Shown here: in pieces, positions 25,409 through 34,751 of the stretch | Layout of the letters: every line of letters starts with the position of its first letter | Position numbering within the stretch: the stretch's first letter is position 1 | Assembly: GCF_014197135.1 (NCBI RefSeq) | Contig: NZ_JACIFA010000007.1 | Location: 124,001 to 188,000 of the forward strand | Source: Sphingomonas zeae | Lineage (GTDB): Bacteria > Pseudomonadota > Alphaproteobacteria > Sphingomonadales > Sphingomonadaceae | Length of the DNA stretch: 64,000 nt | Reading direction: 5' to 3' | The notes under the pieces: generated by a model | What the model was told of the DNA's origin: nothing | Seen by the model: only the letters and a program-made list of their open reading frames with translations | Databases searched by the model: none | Position numbers and translations under genes: made by a program

Positions 25409-26776
25409 TCAGTTGTAGGCGCGCTCGCCGTGCTCGCCGAGGTCGAGGCCTTCCTGCTCGACTTCCTTCGAGACACGCAGGCCGGTCAGAGCCTTGGCGA
25501 CATACATGGCGATGACGGTGCCGATGGTGGCCCAGACGATCGTGGTGGCGACCGCGCCGAGCTGGACCAGCAGCTTCGAGCTCATGACATAGTCGGCCGC
25601 ACCCGGACCGCCGAGCGAGGGCGCATAGACCACGGCGGTACCGATCGCGCCGATCATGCCGCCGATGCCGTGCACCCCGAAGGCGTCGAGTGCGTCGTCA
25701 TAGCCCAGCTTGGGCTTCAGGACCGACACCGCGTAGAAGCAGACGACGCTGGCGATGGCGCCCAGCACGATCGCGCCGAACGGACCCGAATTGCCCGCCG
25801 CCGGAGTGACCGCGACCAGACCGGCCACGATTCCCGAGCAGAAGCCCAGCGCCGAGCCCTTATGCCCCGCCAGACGCTCGGCGAGCATCCAGAACAGGCC
25901 GCCGCTGGCGGTCGCGACGAAGGTGTTGATCATCGCCAGACCCGCCGAGCCATTGGCCTCCAGCGCCGAGCCGGCATTGAACCCGAACCAGCCCACCCAG
26001 AGCAAACCCGTACCCACGCCGGTCAGCGTCAGCGAGTGCGGGGGCATCGGCGTGGTCGGATAGCCGATGCGCTTGCCCAGGATCAGCGAGGCGACCAGTG
26101 CCGAGACACCGGCGTTGATGTGGACCACGGTGCCGCCCGCAAAGTCGAGCGCGCCCGCCTTGAAGAACAGGCCCGACGACGCCCAGACCATATGTGCGAT
26201 GGGGAAATACACGATGGTCAGCCACACCGCGACGAACGCCATGACCGCCGAGAACTTCATCCGCTCGACCACCGAGCCCAGCACCAGCGCGGCGGTGATC
26301 GCGGCGAAGGTCATCTGGAAACAGATGAAGACATATTCGGGGATCTCGACGCCGGCTGTGAAGGTCGCCGACTTGCTGGCGGGCGTGACGCCCCTCAGGA
26401 ACGCCTTGCCGAGCCCGGAGATGAAGTTGGACGCGCCCCCCGACACGTCCGGCCCGAAAGCCAGGCTATAGCCGTACATCACCCAGATCAGCATCGCGAG
26501 ACATGCGGCCGCGCCGATCTGGGTCATGGTGGACAGCATGTTCTTGGCGCGGGTCAGGCCGCCATAGAACAGCGCCAGGCCGGGCAGGATCATCATCATG
26601 ACCAGCACGGTCGAGGTGAGCATCCAGGCGGTGTCGCCCTTGTTCACCGTCGCCGCCGGAGCGGCGCTGGCGGGCGACTGGAGCGCGGCGGCATCCTGCG
26701 CCCAGGCGGGCAACGCGACGAACAGCGTCAGGCCAAGGCCCGCTGCGCCGGTCGCCAATTTGGTGACATGCTTCAT
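25409..26776 (-). CDS. amtB: ammonium transporter AmtB
   Basis: This 455-residue protein has a cleavable signal (MKHVTKLATGAAGLGLTLFV to PAWAQ) followed by the eleven-helix Amt channel. Landmarks are DTAWMLTSTVLVMMMILPG, the phenylalanine gate region, GGTVVHINAGVSALVASLIL with the first pore His, and LDAFGVHGIGGMIGAIGTAV with the second pore His. It imports ammonia through the inner membrane. It is 16 bp downstream of glnK; GlnK blocks the channel when nitrogen is plentiful. Transcription probably starts at the sigma-54 promoter before glnK. Confidence 0.96.
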   Translation of the reverse strand: MKHVTKLATGAAGLGLTLFVALPAWAQDAAALQSPASAAPAATVNKGDTAWMLTSTVLVMMMILPGLALFYGGLTRAKNMLSTMTQIGAAACLAMLIWVMYGYSLAFGPDVSGGASNFISGLGKAFLRGVTPASKSATFTAGVEIPEYVFICFQMTFAAITAALVLGSVVERMKFSAVMAFVAVWLTIVYFPIAHMVWASSGLFFKAGALDFAGGTVVHINAGVSALVASLILGKRIGYPTTPMPPHSLTLTGVGTGLLWVGWFGFNAGSALEANGSAGLAMINTFVATASGGLFWMLAERLAGHKGSALGFCSGIVAGLVAVTPAAGNSGPFGAIVLGAIASVVCFYAVSVLKPKLGYDDALDAFGVHGIGGMIGAIGTAVVYAPSLGGPGAADYVMSSKLLVQLGAVATTIVWATIGTVIAMYVAKALTGLRVSKEVEQEGLDLGEHGERAYN

Positions 26777-26792
26777 CGAAATCCCCCCTTGC

Positions 26793-27131
26793 TCAGAGTG
26801 CCGATTCATCGGTTTCGCCGGTGCGGATGCGCACGGCCTGGCCGACATCGAGCATGAAGATCTTGCCGTCGCCGATCGCGCCGGTGTTCGCGGCGGACTG
26901 GATCGATTCGACGACGCGGTCGGCGATCTCGGACGCGCAGACGACTTCGACCTTGATCTTGGGCACCATGTTGGTGCTGTATTCGGCCCCGCGATAGATT
27001 TCGGTCTGGCCCTTCTGCCGCCCGAACCCCTTCACTTCGGTCACCGTCATGCCCGCCACGCCCAAGGTGGTCAGTGCCTCGCGCACCTCGTCGAGCTTGA
27101 ACGGCTTGATGATAGCGATGATCAGCTTCAC
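26793..27131 (-). CDS. glnK: nitrogen regulatory protein P-II
   Basis: This 112-residue protein is a standard P-II trimer subunit starting at GTG (27131). Tyr51 in YRGAEYSTN on the T-loop is the uridylylation site, and GDGKIFMLDVGQAVRIRTGE is the B-loop/C-loop region that binds ATP and 2-oxoglutarate. It senses carbon/nitrogen status and binds AmtB, encoded directly downstream. The symbol glnK is chosen because of the amtB linkage and sigma-54 promoter. Confidence 0.95.
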   Translation of the reverse strand: MKLIIAIIKPFKLDEVREALTTLGVAGMTVTEVKGFGRQKGQTEIYRGAEYSTNMVPKIKVEVVCASEIADRVVESIQSAANTGAIGDGKIFMLDVGQAVRIRTGETDESAL

Positions 27132-27166
27132 CCGCGCCCCCTTTGCGTTACCCGTAGACGAGCTAC

Positions 27167-27181
27167 GCAAGGGGTGTGCCA
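27167..27181 (-). promoter_or_regulatory. sigma-54 (RpoN) promoter of glnK-amtB
   Basis: Reading the reverse strand, TGGCAC (27176-27181) and TTGC (27167-27170) are separated by exactly 5 bp, matching the -24/-12 consensus with invariant GG and GC at the right distance. It lies 36 bp before the glnK GTG. No clear NtrC palindrome was found upstream. Confidence 0.82.
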
Positions 27182-27301
27182 GTTTACGTTTCTGTGACTT
27201 TTACTGGGGTAGCAAAGTCGGGCGCGGCAGAAACTGCGCACGGACCCGCATCAGTTTTTAGGCATTCGCCCCGAGCTGCCCGATTTTTGGGCAATTCTCA
27301 T

Positions 27302-27419
27302 TCCTCCCCTGCAAGGGGAGGTGGCAGTACGCAGTGCTGACGGAGGGGTATCACGGCCAGCGGGGACACCCCTCCACCATGCTTCGCATGGTTCCCCTCC
27401 CCTCGCAGGGGGGGGGAAT
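27302..27419. repeat. palindromic repeat, GGAGGTGGCAGxxCG family
   Basis: Arms TCCTCCCCTGCAAGGGGAGG and CCCCTCCCCTCGCAGGGG enclose GTGGCAG, GCAGTGCTGACGGAGGGG and CCACCATGCTTCGCATGG. A related copy with different stem bases lies at 30301-30426. Confidence 0.72.
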
Positions 27420-27424
27420 CTCGG

Positions 27425-28855
27425 TTACGCTGCCAGCGCGGTGCCGCCGACGGTCAGCCCTTCGACCAGCAAGGTCGGCTGACCCACGCCCGCAGGCACG
27501 CTTTGCCCACCCTTGCCGCACACGCCCACGCCTTCATCCAGCGCGAAGTCGTTGCCGATGCCCTTGACCTTCGTCAGCACGCTCGGCCCGTCGCCGATCA
27601 GCGTTGCGCCCTTGATCGGCGCGCCCAAGCGGCCGTTCTCGATGCGGTAGGCCTCGGTGCAGGAGAAGACGAACTTGCCCGACACGATATCGACCTGCCC
27701 ACCGCCGAAGGACTTGGCGAAAATGCCGTTCTTGACCCGCGACAGCAACTCGGCGGGATCGTCCTGGCCACCCTTCATGAAGGTGTTGGTCATGCGTGGC
27801 ATGGGCGCATGGGCAAAGCTCTCGCGCCGGCCGTTGCCGGTGGGCGCGACGCCCATCAGCCGCGCGTTGAGCCGGTCCTGCATATAGCCCTTCAGGATGC
27901 CGTCCTCGATCAGCACGACCTCGCGCGTCGGCGTGCCCTCGTCATCGATCGACAGCGAGCCGCGCCGGTCGGCGAGGCTGCCGTCATCCACCACGGTGAC
28001 GCCGGGGGCCGCAACCCGCTCGCCGATGCGGCCCGAAAAGGCCGAGGTGCCCTTGCGGTTGAAGTCGCCCTCCAGTCCGTGCCCGATCGCCTCGTGCAGC
28101 AGCACGCCGGGCCAGCCTGGCCCGAGCAGCACCGTCATCTCGCCCGCGGGAGCGGCAACCGAGTCCAGATTGACCAGCGCCTGCGCCAACGCGACGTCGA
28201 TGCCGCGCTCCCAGGTTTCGCGCGCGACCAGCCGGTCGTAAAGATAACGTCCGCCGATCCCGAAGCTGCCCGTTTCGCGCCGCCCATTCTGCTCGACCAC
28301 GACCGAGATGTTGAGCCGCACCAGCGGCCGGACATCGGTGGCGACGAAGCCATCGGCGCGGACGATCTCGACCACGCTCCAGCTGCCCGACAGGCCGACC
28401 GACACCTGCACGACGCGGGGGTCGCGCGCACGGGCGGCGGCGTCGATCGTCTGGCACAGCGACACCTTCTCGGCGAATGGGATCAGGTCGAGCGGATCGG
28501 TGGCGGTATAGAGATGCCGGTTCGTCCCCTGCGGCGGGGCTGCGGCGGCCCCCTTGGCCGGGTCGATCAGCGCCATGGTCTGCGCGGCGCGCTGGATCGC
28601 GGCTTCGGAGAGCTCGTTGGCGTGGGCGAAGGCGGTCATCTCGCCCGACACAGCGCGCAGGCCGAAACCGGAATGCGTGTCGTAACTGGCCGTCTTCAGC
28701 CGCCCATCGTCGAAGCCGAACGCCTCCGACCGCTTATATTGCAGATACAGCTCGCCATCGTCCGCGCGCGACAGGGCATTGGCGGTGAGGCGCAGCGCGG
28801 CGTCCGGGTCCAGCGTGTCGCGGTACAGGAACGAGCGGGGATCGGTGGCGGTCAT
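27425..28855 (-). CDS. tldD: metalloprotease TldD
   Basis: This 476-residue protein is the catalytic subunit of the TldD/TldE protease, which trims unfolded peptides and matures microcin-like precursors. The zinc motif appears as LLHEAIGHGLEGDFNRKG near residue 260, with the conserved GTPTREVVLIEDGILKGYMQ and ESFAHAPMPRMTNTFM segments after it. Starting at the ATG at 28855 gives a family-typical length. Its partner TldE is not in this window. Confidence 0.94.
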   Translation of the reverse strand: MTATDPRSFLYRDTLDPDAALRLTANALSRADDGELYLQYKRSEAFGFDDGRLKTASYDTHSGFGLRAVSGEMTAFAHANELSEAAIQRAAQTMALIDPAKGAAAAPPQGTNRHLYTATDPLDLIPFAEKVSLCQTIDAAARARDPRVVQVSVGLSGSWSVVEIVRADGFVATDVRPLVRLNISVVVEQNGRRETGSFGIGGRYLYDRLVARETWERGIDVALAQALVNLDSVAAPAGEMTVLLGPGWPGVLLHEAIGHGLEGDFNRKGTSAFSGRIGERVAAPGVTVVDDGSLADRRGSLSIDDEGTPTREVVLIEDGILKGYMQDRLNARLMGVAPTGNGRRESFAHAPMPRMTNTFMKGGQDDPAELLSRVKNGIFAKSFGGGQVDIVSGKFVFSCTEAYRIENGRLGAPIKGATLIGDGPSVLTKVKGIGNDFALDEGVGVCGKGGQSVPAGVGQPTLLVEGLTVGGTALAA

Positions 28856-28914
28856 TCTCGGGATATAGGATGCCCGGCCGAGGTTTGAAATCGCCCGACG
28901 GCATTTCCTTCTTC

Positions 28915-29020
28915 CCCCCTCCCGCAGGCGGGAGGGGTCGGGGGAGGGCATGGAGTCTCACCGAGCCTGTCGCCCGTGGCTTTCCCTCCCCCATCCCCTC
29001 CCGTCTACGGGAGAGGCGTG
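28915..29020. repeat. palindromic repeat, CCCCTCCCGC family
   Basis: CCCCTCCCGCAGGCGGGAGG near 28916 and, mirrored, CCTCCCCCATCCCCTCCCGT near 28985 flank about 40 bp. It separates tldD from the zinc-finger gene. Confidence 0.7.
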
Positions 29021-29028
29021 AGTCTCAA

Positions 29029-29262
29029 TTAGCGCCCGGCGCCGTCGCCGTGATCCGGCAGGCTCGCCTGGTCCGCACCATCGGCCGCGCCGCCGATCAG
29101 CACGAAGCGGCGGTCGCAGTACCCGCAATCGACATAGCCGGTCTCGTCAATCTGCAACCACACGCGCGGATGGCCGAGCGCAGCGCCGCCCGGAATATCG
29201 GTGGCACCGTCGCAAGCGACGCGGGTCTGGGTGACGCGGGTGGTTTCGGGCGGCGGCAACAT
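29029..29262 (-). CDS. zinc-finger (zf-CHCC/NDUFS6-like) protein
   Basis: The 77-residue product from the ATG at 29262 carries TRVACDG, a His in GHPRVWLQI, and [17 protein letters not shown]. This gives the Cys-His-Cys-Cys ligand set of the zf-CHCC family, related to the NDUFS6 accessory subunit of respiratory complex I. It is probably a small soluble zinc protein. A longer reading adds 15 unlikely residues. Confidence 0.85.
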   Translation of the reverse strand: MLPPPETTRVTQTRVACDGATDIPGGAALGHPRVWLQIDETGYVDCGYCDRRFVLIGGAADGADQASLPDHGDGAGR

Positions 29263-29360
29263 AGGCTCGCGCGATAGCAAGGCGCGCGCGCGCGTGCAAT
29301 TGCCCAAAACAGGGCAAAACCGGCTTGGCCTGTCCGCCGCACGCGCCTATCGCTGGCGGC

Positions 29361-30293
29361 ATGACCGCCTCCACAGAAGCCGCCATCTCGATCCAGGGCA
29401 TCGCCAAGACCTATCGGGGCGGCAAGCGCGCGCTCGATGGGGTCAGCTTCGACGTGCCGAGGGGGCAGATTTTCGGGCTGCTCGGACCGAACGGCGCGGG
29501 CAAGTCGACGCTCATCAACATCCTGGCGGGCCTGGTCATGAAGACCGAAGGCTCGGCGTCGATCTGGGGCTTCGACATCGACCAGCATCCGCGCAACGCC
29601 AAGGCGTCGATCGGCATCGTCAACCAGGAAATCCTGTTCGACCCCTTCTTCACGCCGCTGGAGACGCTGGAGATTCAAGGCGGCCTCTATGGCGTGCCCA
29701 AGGCGCAGCGCCGCTCGATGGAATTGCTGCGCGCGGTGCATCTGGAGGACAAGGCGAACGCCTATTCGCGCACCTTGTCGGGCGGCATGAAGCGCCGCCT
29801 GATGGTCGCCAAGGCGATGGTCCACTCGCCGCCCGTGCTGGTGCTCGACGAGCCGACAGCGGGCGTCGACATCGAACTCCGCCAGCAGCTCTGGGCCTAT
29901 GTCCGGCAGTTGAACGAGCAAGGCGTGACGGTGGTGCTGACCACCCATTACCTCGAGGAAGCCGAGGAGCTGTGCGACCGGATCGCGATCATCAACCATG
30001 GCCGCCTGGTCGCCAACGAGCCGACCCGCGAGCTGGTCGGCAAGGCGCAGGAAAAGATCGTCGCGGTAACGGTCGACCGCGACGTCGCGGCGGTGCCGGA
30101 CCATGCCAGCTTCGGCAAGATCGTCCTCAAGGGCAGCCGCACGCTGGAAATCACCTATGCCAAGGACAAGGTGAATGCCGGACAGGTGCTCGCGGCGGTG
30201 CAGGCGGACGGCTACGGGATCGTCGATGTCTCGACCAAGGAAGCCGATCTGGAAGACGTGTTTCTGTCGCTGACGCGGAGTGTGGGCGTCTGA
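29361..30293 (+). CDS. ABC transporter ATP-binding protein
   Basis: This 310-residue protein is an ABC-2 type export ATPase: Walker A LLGPNGAGKSTLINIL, signature YSRTLSGGMKRRLMVAKAMV, Walker B PVLVLDEPTAGVDIELR and H-loop VVLTTHYLEEAEELCDR. The C-terminal 90 residues resemble the extension of multidrug/polysaccharide export ATPases. I start at ATG 29361; twelve extra residues upstream are possible. No permease gene is adjacent on either side; a repeat and the convergent msrA gene follow. It probably pairs with a permease elsewhere. Confidence 0.92.
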   Translation: MTASTEAAISIQGIAKTYRGGKRALDGVSFDVPRGQIFGLLGPNGAGKSTLINILAGLVMKTEGSASIWGFDIDQHPRNAKASIGIVNQEILFDPFFTPLETLEIQGGLYGVPKAQRRSMELLRAVHLEDKANAYSRTLSGGMKRRLMVAKAMVHSPPVLVLDEPTAGVDIELRQQLWAYVRQLNEQGVTVVLTTHYLEEAEELCDRIAIINHGRLVANEPTRELVGKAQEKIVAVTVDRDVAAVPDHASFGKIVLKGSRTLEITYAKDKVNAGQVLAAVQADGYGIVDVSTKEADLEDVFLSLTRSVGV

Positions 30294-30300
30294 GGATTAC

Positions 30301-30426
30301 TCCTCCCCGGTACGGGGAGGTGGCAGCGCGAAGCGCTGACGGAGGGGGGCCTCCACAACGGACACCCCTTGAGGCGATCCCCCTCCACCATCCTGCGGAT
30401 GGTCCCCCTCCCCGTGCCGGGGAGGA
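30301..30426. repeat. palindromic repeat, GGAGGTGGCAGxxCG family
   Basis: TCCTCCCCGGTACGGGGAGG and TCCCCGTGCCGGGGAGG are the outer arms, with GGCAGCGCGAAGCGCTGACG and CCACCATCCTGCGGATGG inside. Compared with 27302-27419, inner-hairpin bases differ but still pair (TACGCAGTG against CGCGAAGCG). Confidence 0.72.
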
Positions 30427-30435
30427 ATTTGAGGC

Positions 30436-31101
30436 TCACCCCGCCCGCGCAAGTTCCGGAAAACCCGCCCTGAAGCCCGCGACCTTGGGTTTGTCCCAGC
30501 GGACGATGTACGGATAGGTCGGATTGCGGTCGTAGAAATTCTGATGCTCGGCCTCGGCCGGGAAGAAATTGCCCTGCTCGATCCGGGTCGTGATCGGCTT
30601 GGGGAAGGCATGGGCGCGGGTCAGCTGCGCGATATAGTCGCGCGCCACCTTCGCCTGTTCGGCTGATTGTGGAAAGATCGCCGAGCGATAGCTGGGGCCG
30701 CGATCGGGGCCCTGGCCGCCGACCTGGGTCGGATCATGCGCGATCGCGAAATAGACGCGTAGAAGCGTCGCATAGGACACCTTCGCCGGGTCATAGGTGA
30801 TGCGAATCGCCTCGGCATGGCCGGTCCGCTCGGTCGAGACGGCGGAATAATTCGCATCCTCGCGGCGTCCGCCCGCATAGCCCGCCGTCACCGAGCGCAC
30901 GCCCTTCACCCGCTCAAACACCGCCTCCATGCCCCAGAAACAGCCGCCCGCGAGGACCGCCACCTGCGGACGCGGCGACGCGGGCACATCGACCACCGCC
31001 TTGGGCAGCGGCACGGCGCGCTCGGCGCTGGCGGGGAGGGAGGACAGGGCGACCGCTCCGAATGCGGTCGCGGCCATGGCGATGCAGAGGGTATTGCGCA
31101 T
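30436..31101 (-). CDS. msrA: peptide-methionine (S)-S-oxide reductase MsrA, exported
   Basis: This 221-residue protein starts with a Sec-type signal peptide ending SLPASAE. The catalytic motif GGCFWGMEAVF places the active Cys at 54, and GHAEAIRITYDP and EHQNFYDRNP complete the MsrA pattern. It repairs oxidised methionine, here probably in the periplasm. No cysteine follows in the C-terminal region, so the usual resolving Cys is absent and reduction may rely directly on a partner. Confidence 0.93.
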   Translation of the reverse strand: MRNTLCIAMAATAFGAVALSSLPASAERAVPLPKAVVDVPASPRPQVAVLAGGCFWGMEAVFERVKGVRSVTAGYAGGRREDANYSAVSTERTGHAEAIRITYDPAKVSYATLLRVYFAIAHDPTQVGGQGPDRGPSYRSAIFPQSAEQAKVARDYIAQLTRAHAFPKPITTRIEQGNFFPAEAEHQNFYDRNPTYPYIVRWDKPKVAGFRAGFPELARAG

Positions 31102-31152
31102 CGCTGGGATATGGGGCGTTTTCGGGGTTCGGCTAGTGGCTGAGGTCGCGTG

Positions 31153-31283
31153 GGCTTCGTCGCTATGCGCCGAATTTATCCTGAGCGACTGGCTTGCCAG
31201 CCAGCCAAGGGGCTCAGCCTGAACGGTGGTTCGTTCACGGGACTATTTCCCCACCCCCGTTCCGCCTCAGCGAAGTCGAAGGC
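31153..31283. repeat. palindromic repeat, GTTCAGCCTGAGCG family, degraded
   Basis: GGGCTTCGTCGC, TTTATCCTGAGCG, CTCAGCCTGAACGG and CCGTTCCGCCTCAGCG then AAGTCGAAGG are broken pieces of the same repeat, probably two overlapping copies. Confidence 0.55.
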
Positions 31284-31289
31284 CGACCC

Positions 31290-31427
31290 TTAGCGAACCG
31301 CCGCGACCGGAGCCGAATTGTAGCGGCTGGGCGCTTCCCCAGGGTGCAGGACCACGAGACCCAAGGCGCCAAGCGCAAATCCGCCGGCGAACTGCCACAC
31401 GAAGCTGGACTTGAAGAGGGCACGCAT
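31290..31427 (-). CDS. small (45-residue) single-helix membrane protein
   Basis: The reverse strand from ATG 31427 reads MRALFKSSFVWQFAGGFALG, then ALGLVVLHPGEAPSRYNSAP and VAAVR, ending in TAA. A basic N-terminus, one membrane helix (residues 9-28) and a short polar tail suggest an inner-membrane protein with its C-terminus outside. An AGGTG lies about 9 bp before the start, which supports translation. It is too short for ordinary gene-length cut-offs. The function is unknown. Confidence 0.58.
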   Translation of the reverse strand: MRALFKSSFVWQFAGGFALGALGLVVLHPGEAPSRYNSAPVAAVR

Positions 31428-31605
31428 TTGTCTTCACCTGTCGTTGCGGGTCACCGCCCGGATGGGCCGGCGATCGTTACGGGGCCATCTGGTCGATCGA
31501 CGCCGTTCCGACAATGGCGTTTATAGAAACACAGCATTAACGGCACGTGATCGTGTCGTTCATGCCACAGTTAAGCCACATTGCCGCAGCGCATATAGGC
31601 TCATG

Positions 31606-31649
31606 AAAAAGCCAGCCAATCCGGCGTCTTGGCCGGACCGACTGGCTTT
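31606..31649 (-). terminator. intrinsic terminator of the aminotransferase gene
   Basis: Reading the reverse strand, AAAGCCAG and GTCCGGC pair with GCCGGAT and CTGGCTTT across a small internal loop, and TTT continues the tail. It lies 20 bp after the aminotransferase stop. The gap from 31428 to 31605 holds no recognised gene. Confidence 0.75.
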
Positions 31650-31668
31650 CGCAGCGCAGCAGCGGGAA

Positions 31669-32880
<1,212 letters not shown>

Positions 32881-32921
32881 TTACGACAGGAAATGCGGGG
32901 GCGCTTTAGACGCCTCGCCCC

Positions 32922-34670
32922 TCAATCTGCAACCACCTCCGCACGAAACAATCCGCGAAGCGCATTGCCAAGCAAGAATCCGTCGCACAGGTCGGCACGC
33001 GTGAGCGCCCCTTCGACCGCGCGGCCCGTTTCGAGGAGATGGCCGCGCAGCACGCCGGGCAGCAGGCCCTGCTCCAGCGGCGGCGTAACCAGAAGGTCGC
33101 CGCGGGGCACGAACAACGAGGTATAGCTGCCCTCGGTCAGCAGGCCCTCGGGCGTCTCGAACACCACCTCCGCCGTCCCCGCCGCCTGACGGGCCGCATC
33201 GTAAAAGCCGCGCGCACTGGTCTTGTGGCGCAAGCGCAGGTCGAACGGCGAGACGGGCAACGGCACGACCCGCACCGGCACCACCCCGTCAAATGGGGCC
33301 GGCGCGGGGCCGATCTCGACCACCAGAGTCCCGCTGCGCGCTAGCAGCAACCGGATTCGCCGTGCGTCGCGCAGGCGGAAGGTCGCCGCCTGCAATTCAT
33401 TACGCGCATCATGCCGGTCGAAGGTGAAGCCCAGTGCGCCCGCGCTAGCCTTCATCCGGGCCAGATGCGCTTCCAGATGCTGGATACCCTCGACAGGATC
33501 GAAGGCCATGGTTTCGATCAGGTCCAGACCGGGACGCCCCCCGGCCAGGAACGCCGCCTTGGCCAGGCATTCTTCCCATTCGTCCGCCGCGACCGAGTCG
33601 GCCACCACCCCCGATCCGATGCCCAGCGTCGCATGGGTGTGTCCCTCGGGCCAGGTCAGGGTGCGGATCGCGACGTTGAACATCGCATCGCCATTCGCAT
33701 CCAGCCGCCCGATCGCGCCGGTATAGAGACCGCGCGGCGAATCCTCGATCTCGGCGATCGCCTGCATCGCCCGGATCTTGGGTGCGCCGGTGATCGAGCC
33801 GCAGGGGAAAAGCGCCGCCAGCACGTCAAGCGCGTCGCGCCCCTCGGCCAGATCGGCAGTGACGGTCGACACCATCTGATGCACCGTCGGATAGGGTTCG
33901 ACCGCAAAGAGTTCGGGCACCGCGACGCTACCCGCCCGCGCGACCCGTGACAGGTCGTTGCGCATCAGGTCGACGATCATCAGATTCTCGGCGCATTGCT
34001 TGGGATCGTCGCGCAAGGCGCGGGCCGCCCGCGCATCGGCCGCCGGATCATCCTCGCGCCGCGCGGTGCCCTTCATCGGTCGGGCGGTCAGCCGTCCGCC
34101 TTCAAATGCGAAGAACAATTCGGGCGACAGCGACAGGATCACCGCCTCGCCGGTGGCGACCACCGCGCCCCAACCCGCCCGCGACCGTGCGCGCAGCCCG
34201 GCGTAAAGCGCCAGCGGATCGCCGAGCACCGGCGCGGTCGCGCGAAACGTCTGGTTGACCTGATACAGGTCGCCCGCCTCGATCAGCGCCTGGACGGCGG
34301 CGAATTGCTCGGCATGACGGGTGGCGTCCAGTTCGGGCACCATCTCGCCGATCCAGCCGCCCGCTGGATCGGGGAGCATGGCCTCCGGCTCGACGGTTTC
34401 ATATCCCTCGAACAGGCCGAACCATAAAAGCGGGCCATCGATCGCGCGGGGCGGCACGCCGGCCTCGAACGCCGCCCCGGCCTCATAGGCCAGATACCCC
34501 ACCGCATCGAGCCCGCGCGCCTTTGCCTCGCGCAAGGCGTCCAGCGCCGCCGGAACCTGCTCGATCCGGTGCGCGGTGATGATCTCGACCGGCTGCGTAT
34601 AAAGACGCGCCGCCGCTCCCCCGTCACGGGCATCGTCTAGCAGGACGAAAGGAGGGATGGGGCGCAGCAT
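32922..34670 (-). CDS. pabB: fused aminodeoxychorismate synthase I and aminodeoxychorismate lyase
   Basis: This 582-residue protein joins two folate-pathway activities. Residues about 1-370 are the chorismate-binding PabB domain (FRATAPVLGDPLALYAG, PMKGTARREDDPAADAR, LFPCGSITGAPKIRAMQ). Residues about 385-580 are a class IV aminotransferase fold like PabC (LEAHLARMKASAGALGF, RHKTSARGFYDAARQ with the likely PLP lysine, and TPEGLLTEGSYTSLFV). Together they convert chorismate plus ammonia to p-aminobenzoate and pyruvate. The glutaminase PabA is not nearby. ATG 34670 is chosen because the domain begins right after it. Confidence 0.92.
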   Translation of the reverse strand: MLRPIPPFVLLDDARDGGAAARLYTQPVEIITAHRIEQVPAALDALREAKARGLDAVGYLAYEAGAAFEAGVPPRAIDGPLLWFGLFEGYETVEPEAMLPDPAGGWIGEMVPELDATRHAEQFAAVQALIEAGDLYQVNQTFRATAPVLGDPLALYAGLRARSRAGWGAVVATGEAVILSLSPELFFAFEGGRLTARPMKGTARREDDPAADARAARALRDDPKQCAENLMIVDLMRNDLSRVARAGSVAVPELFAVEPYPTVHQMVSTVTADLAEGRDALDVLAALFPCGSITGAPKIRAMQAIAEIEDSPRGLYTGAIGRLDANGDAMFNVAIRTLTWPEGHTHATLGIGSGVVADSVAADEWEECLAKAAFLAGGRPGLDLIETMAFDPVEGIQHLEAHLARMKASAGALGFTFDRHDARNELQAATFRLRDARRIRLLLARSGTLVVEIGPAPAPFDGVVPVRVVPLPVSPFDLRLRHKTSARGFYDAARQAAGTAEVVFETPEGLLTEGSYTSLFVPRGDLLVTPPLEQGLLPGVLRGHLLETGRAVEGALTRADLCDGFLLGNALRGLFRAEVVAD

Positions 34671-34751
34671 GAGTGACGATCCATGCACAGCCCTTGGGGG
34701 CAGTTGCAAGTATCGATTGGCCTAAGCTGTTCAAGCTCTTATCCCCGCATC

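Noticed and set aside
27278..27294. Small inverted repeat GCCC ... GGGC with a T-run upstream of glnK
   Set aside because: The stem is only 4 bp and its place relative to either gene gives no clear terminator or operator role.
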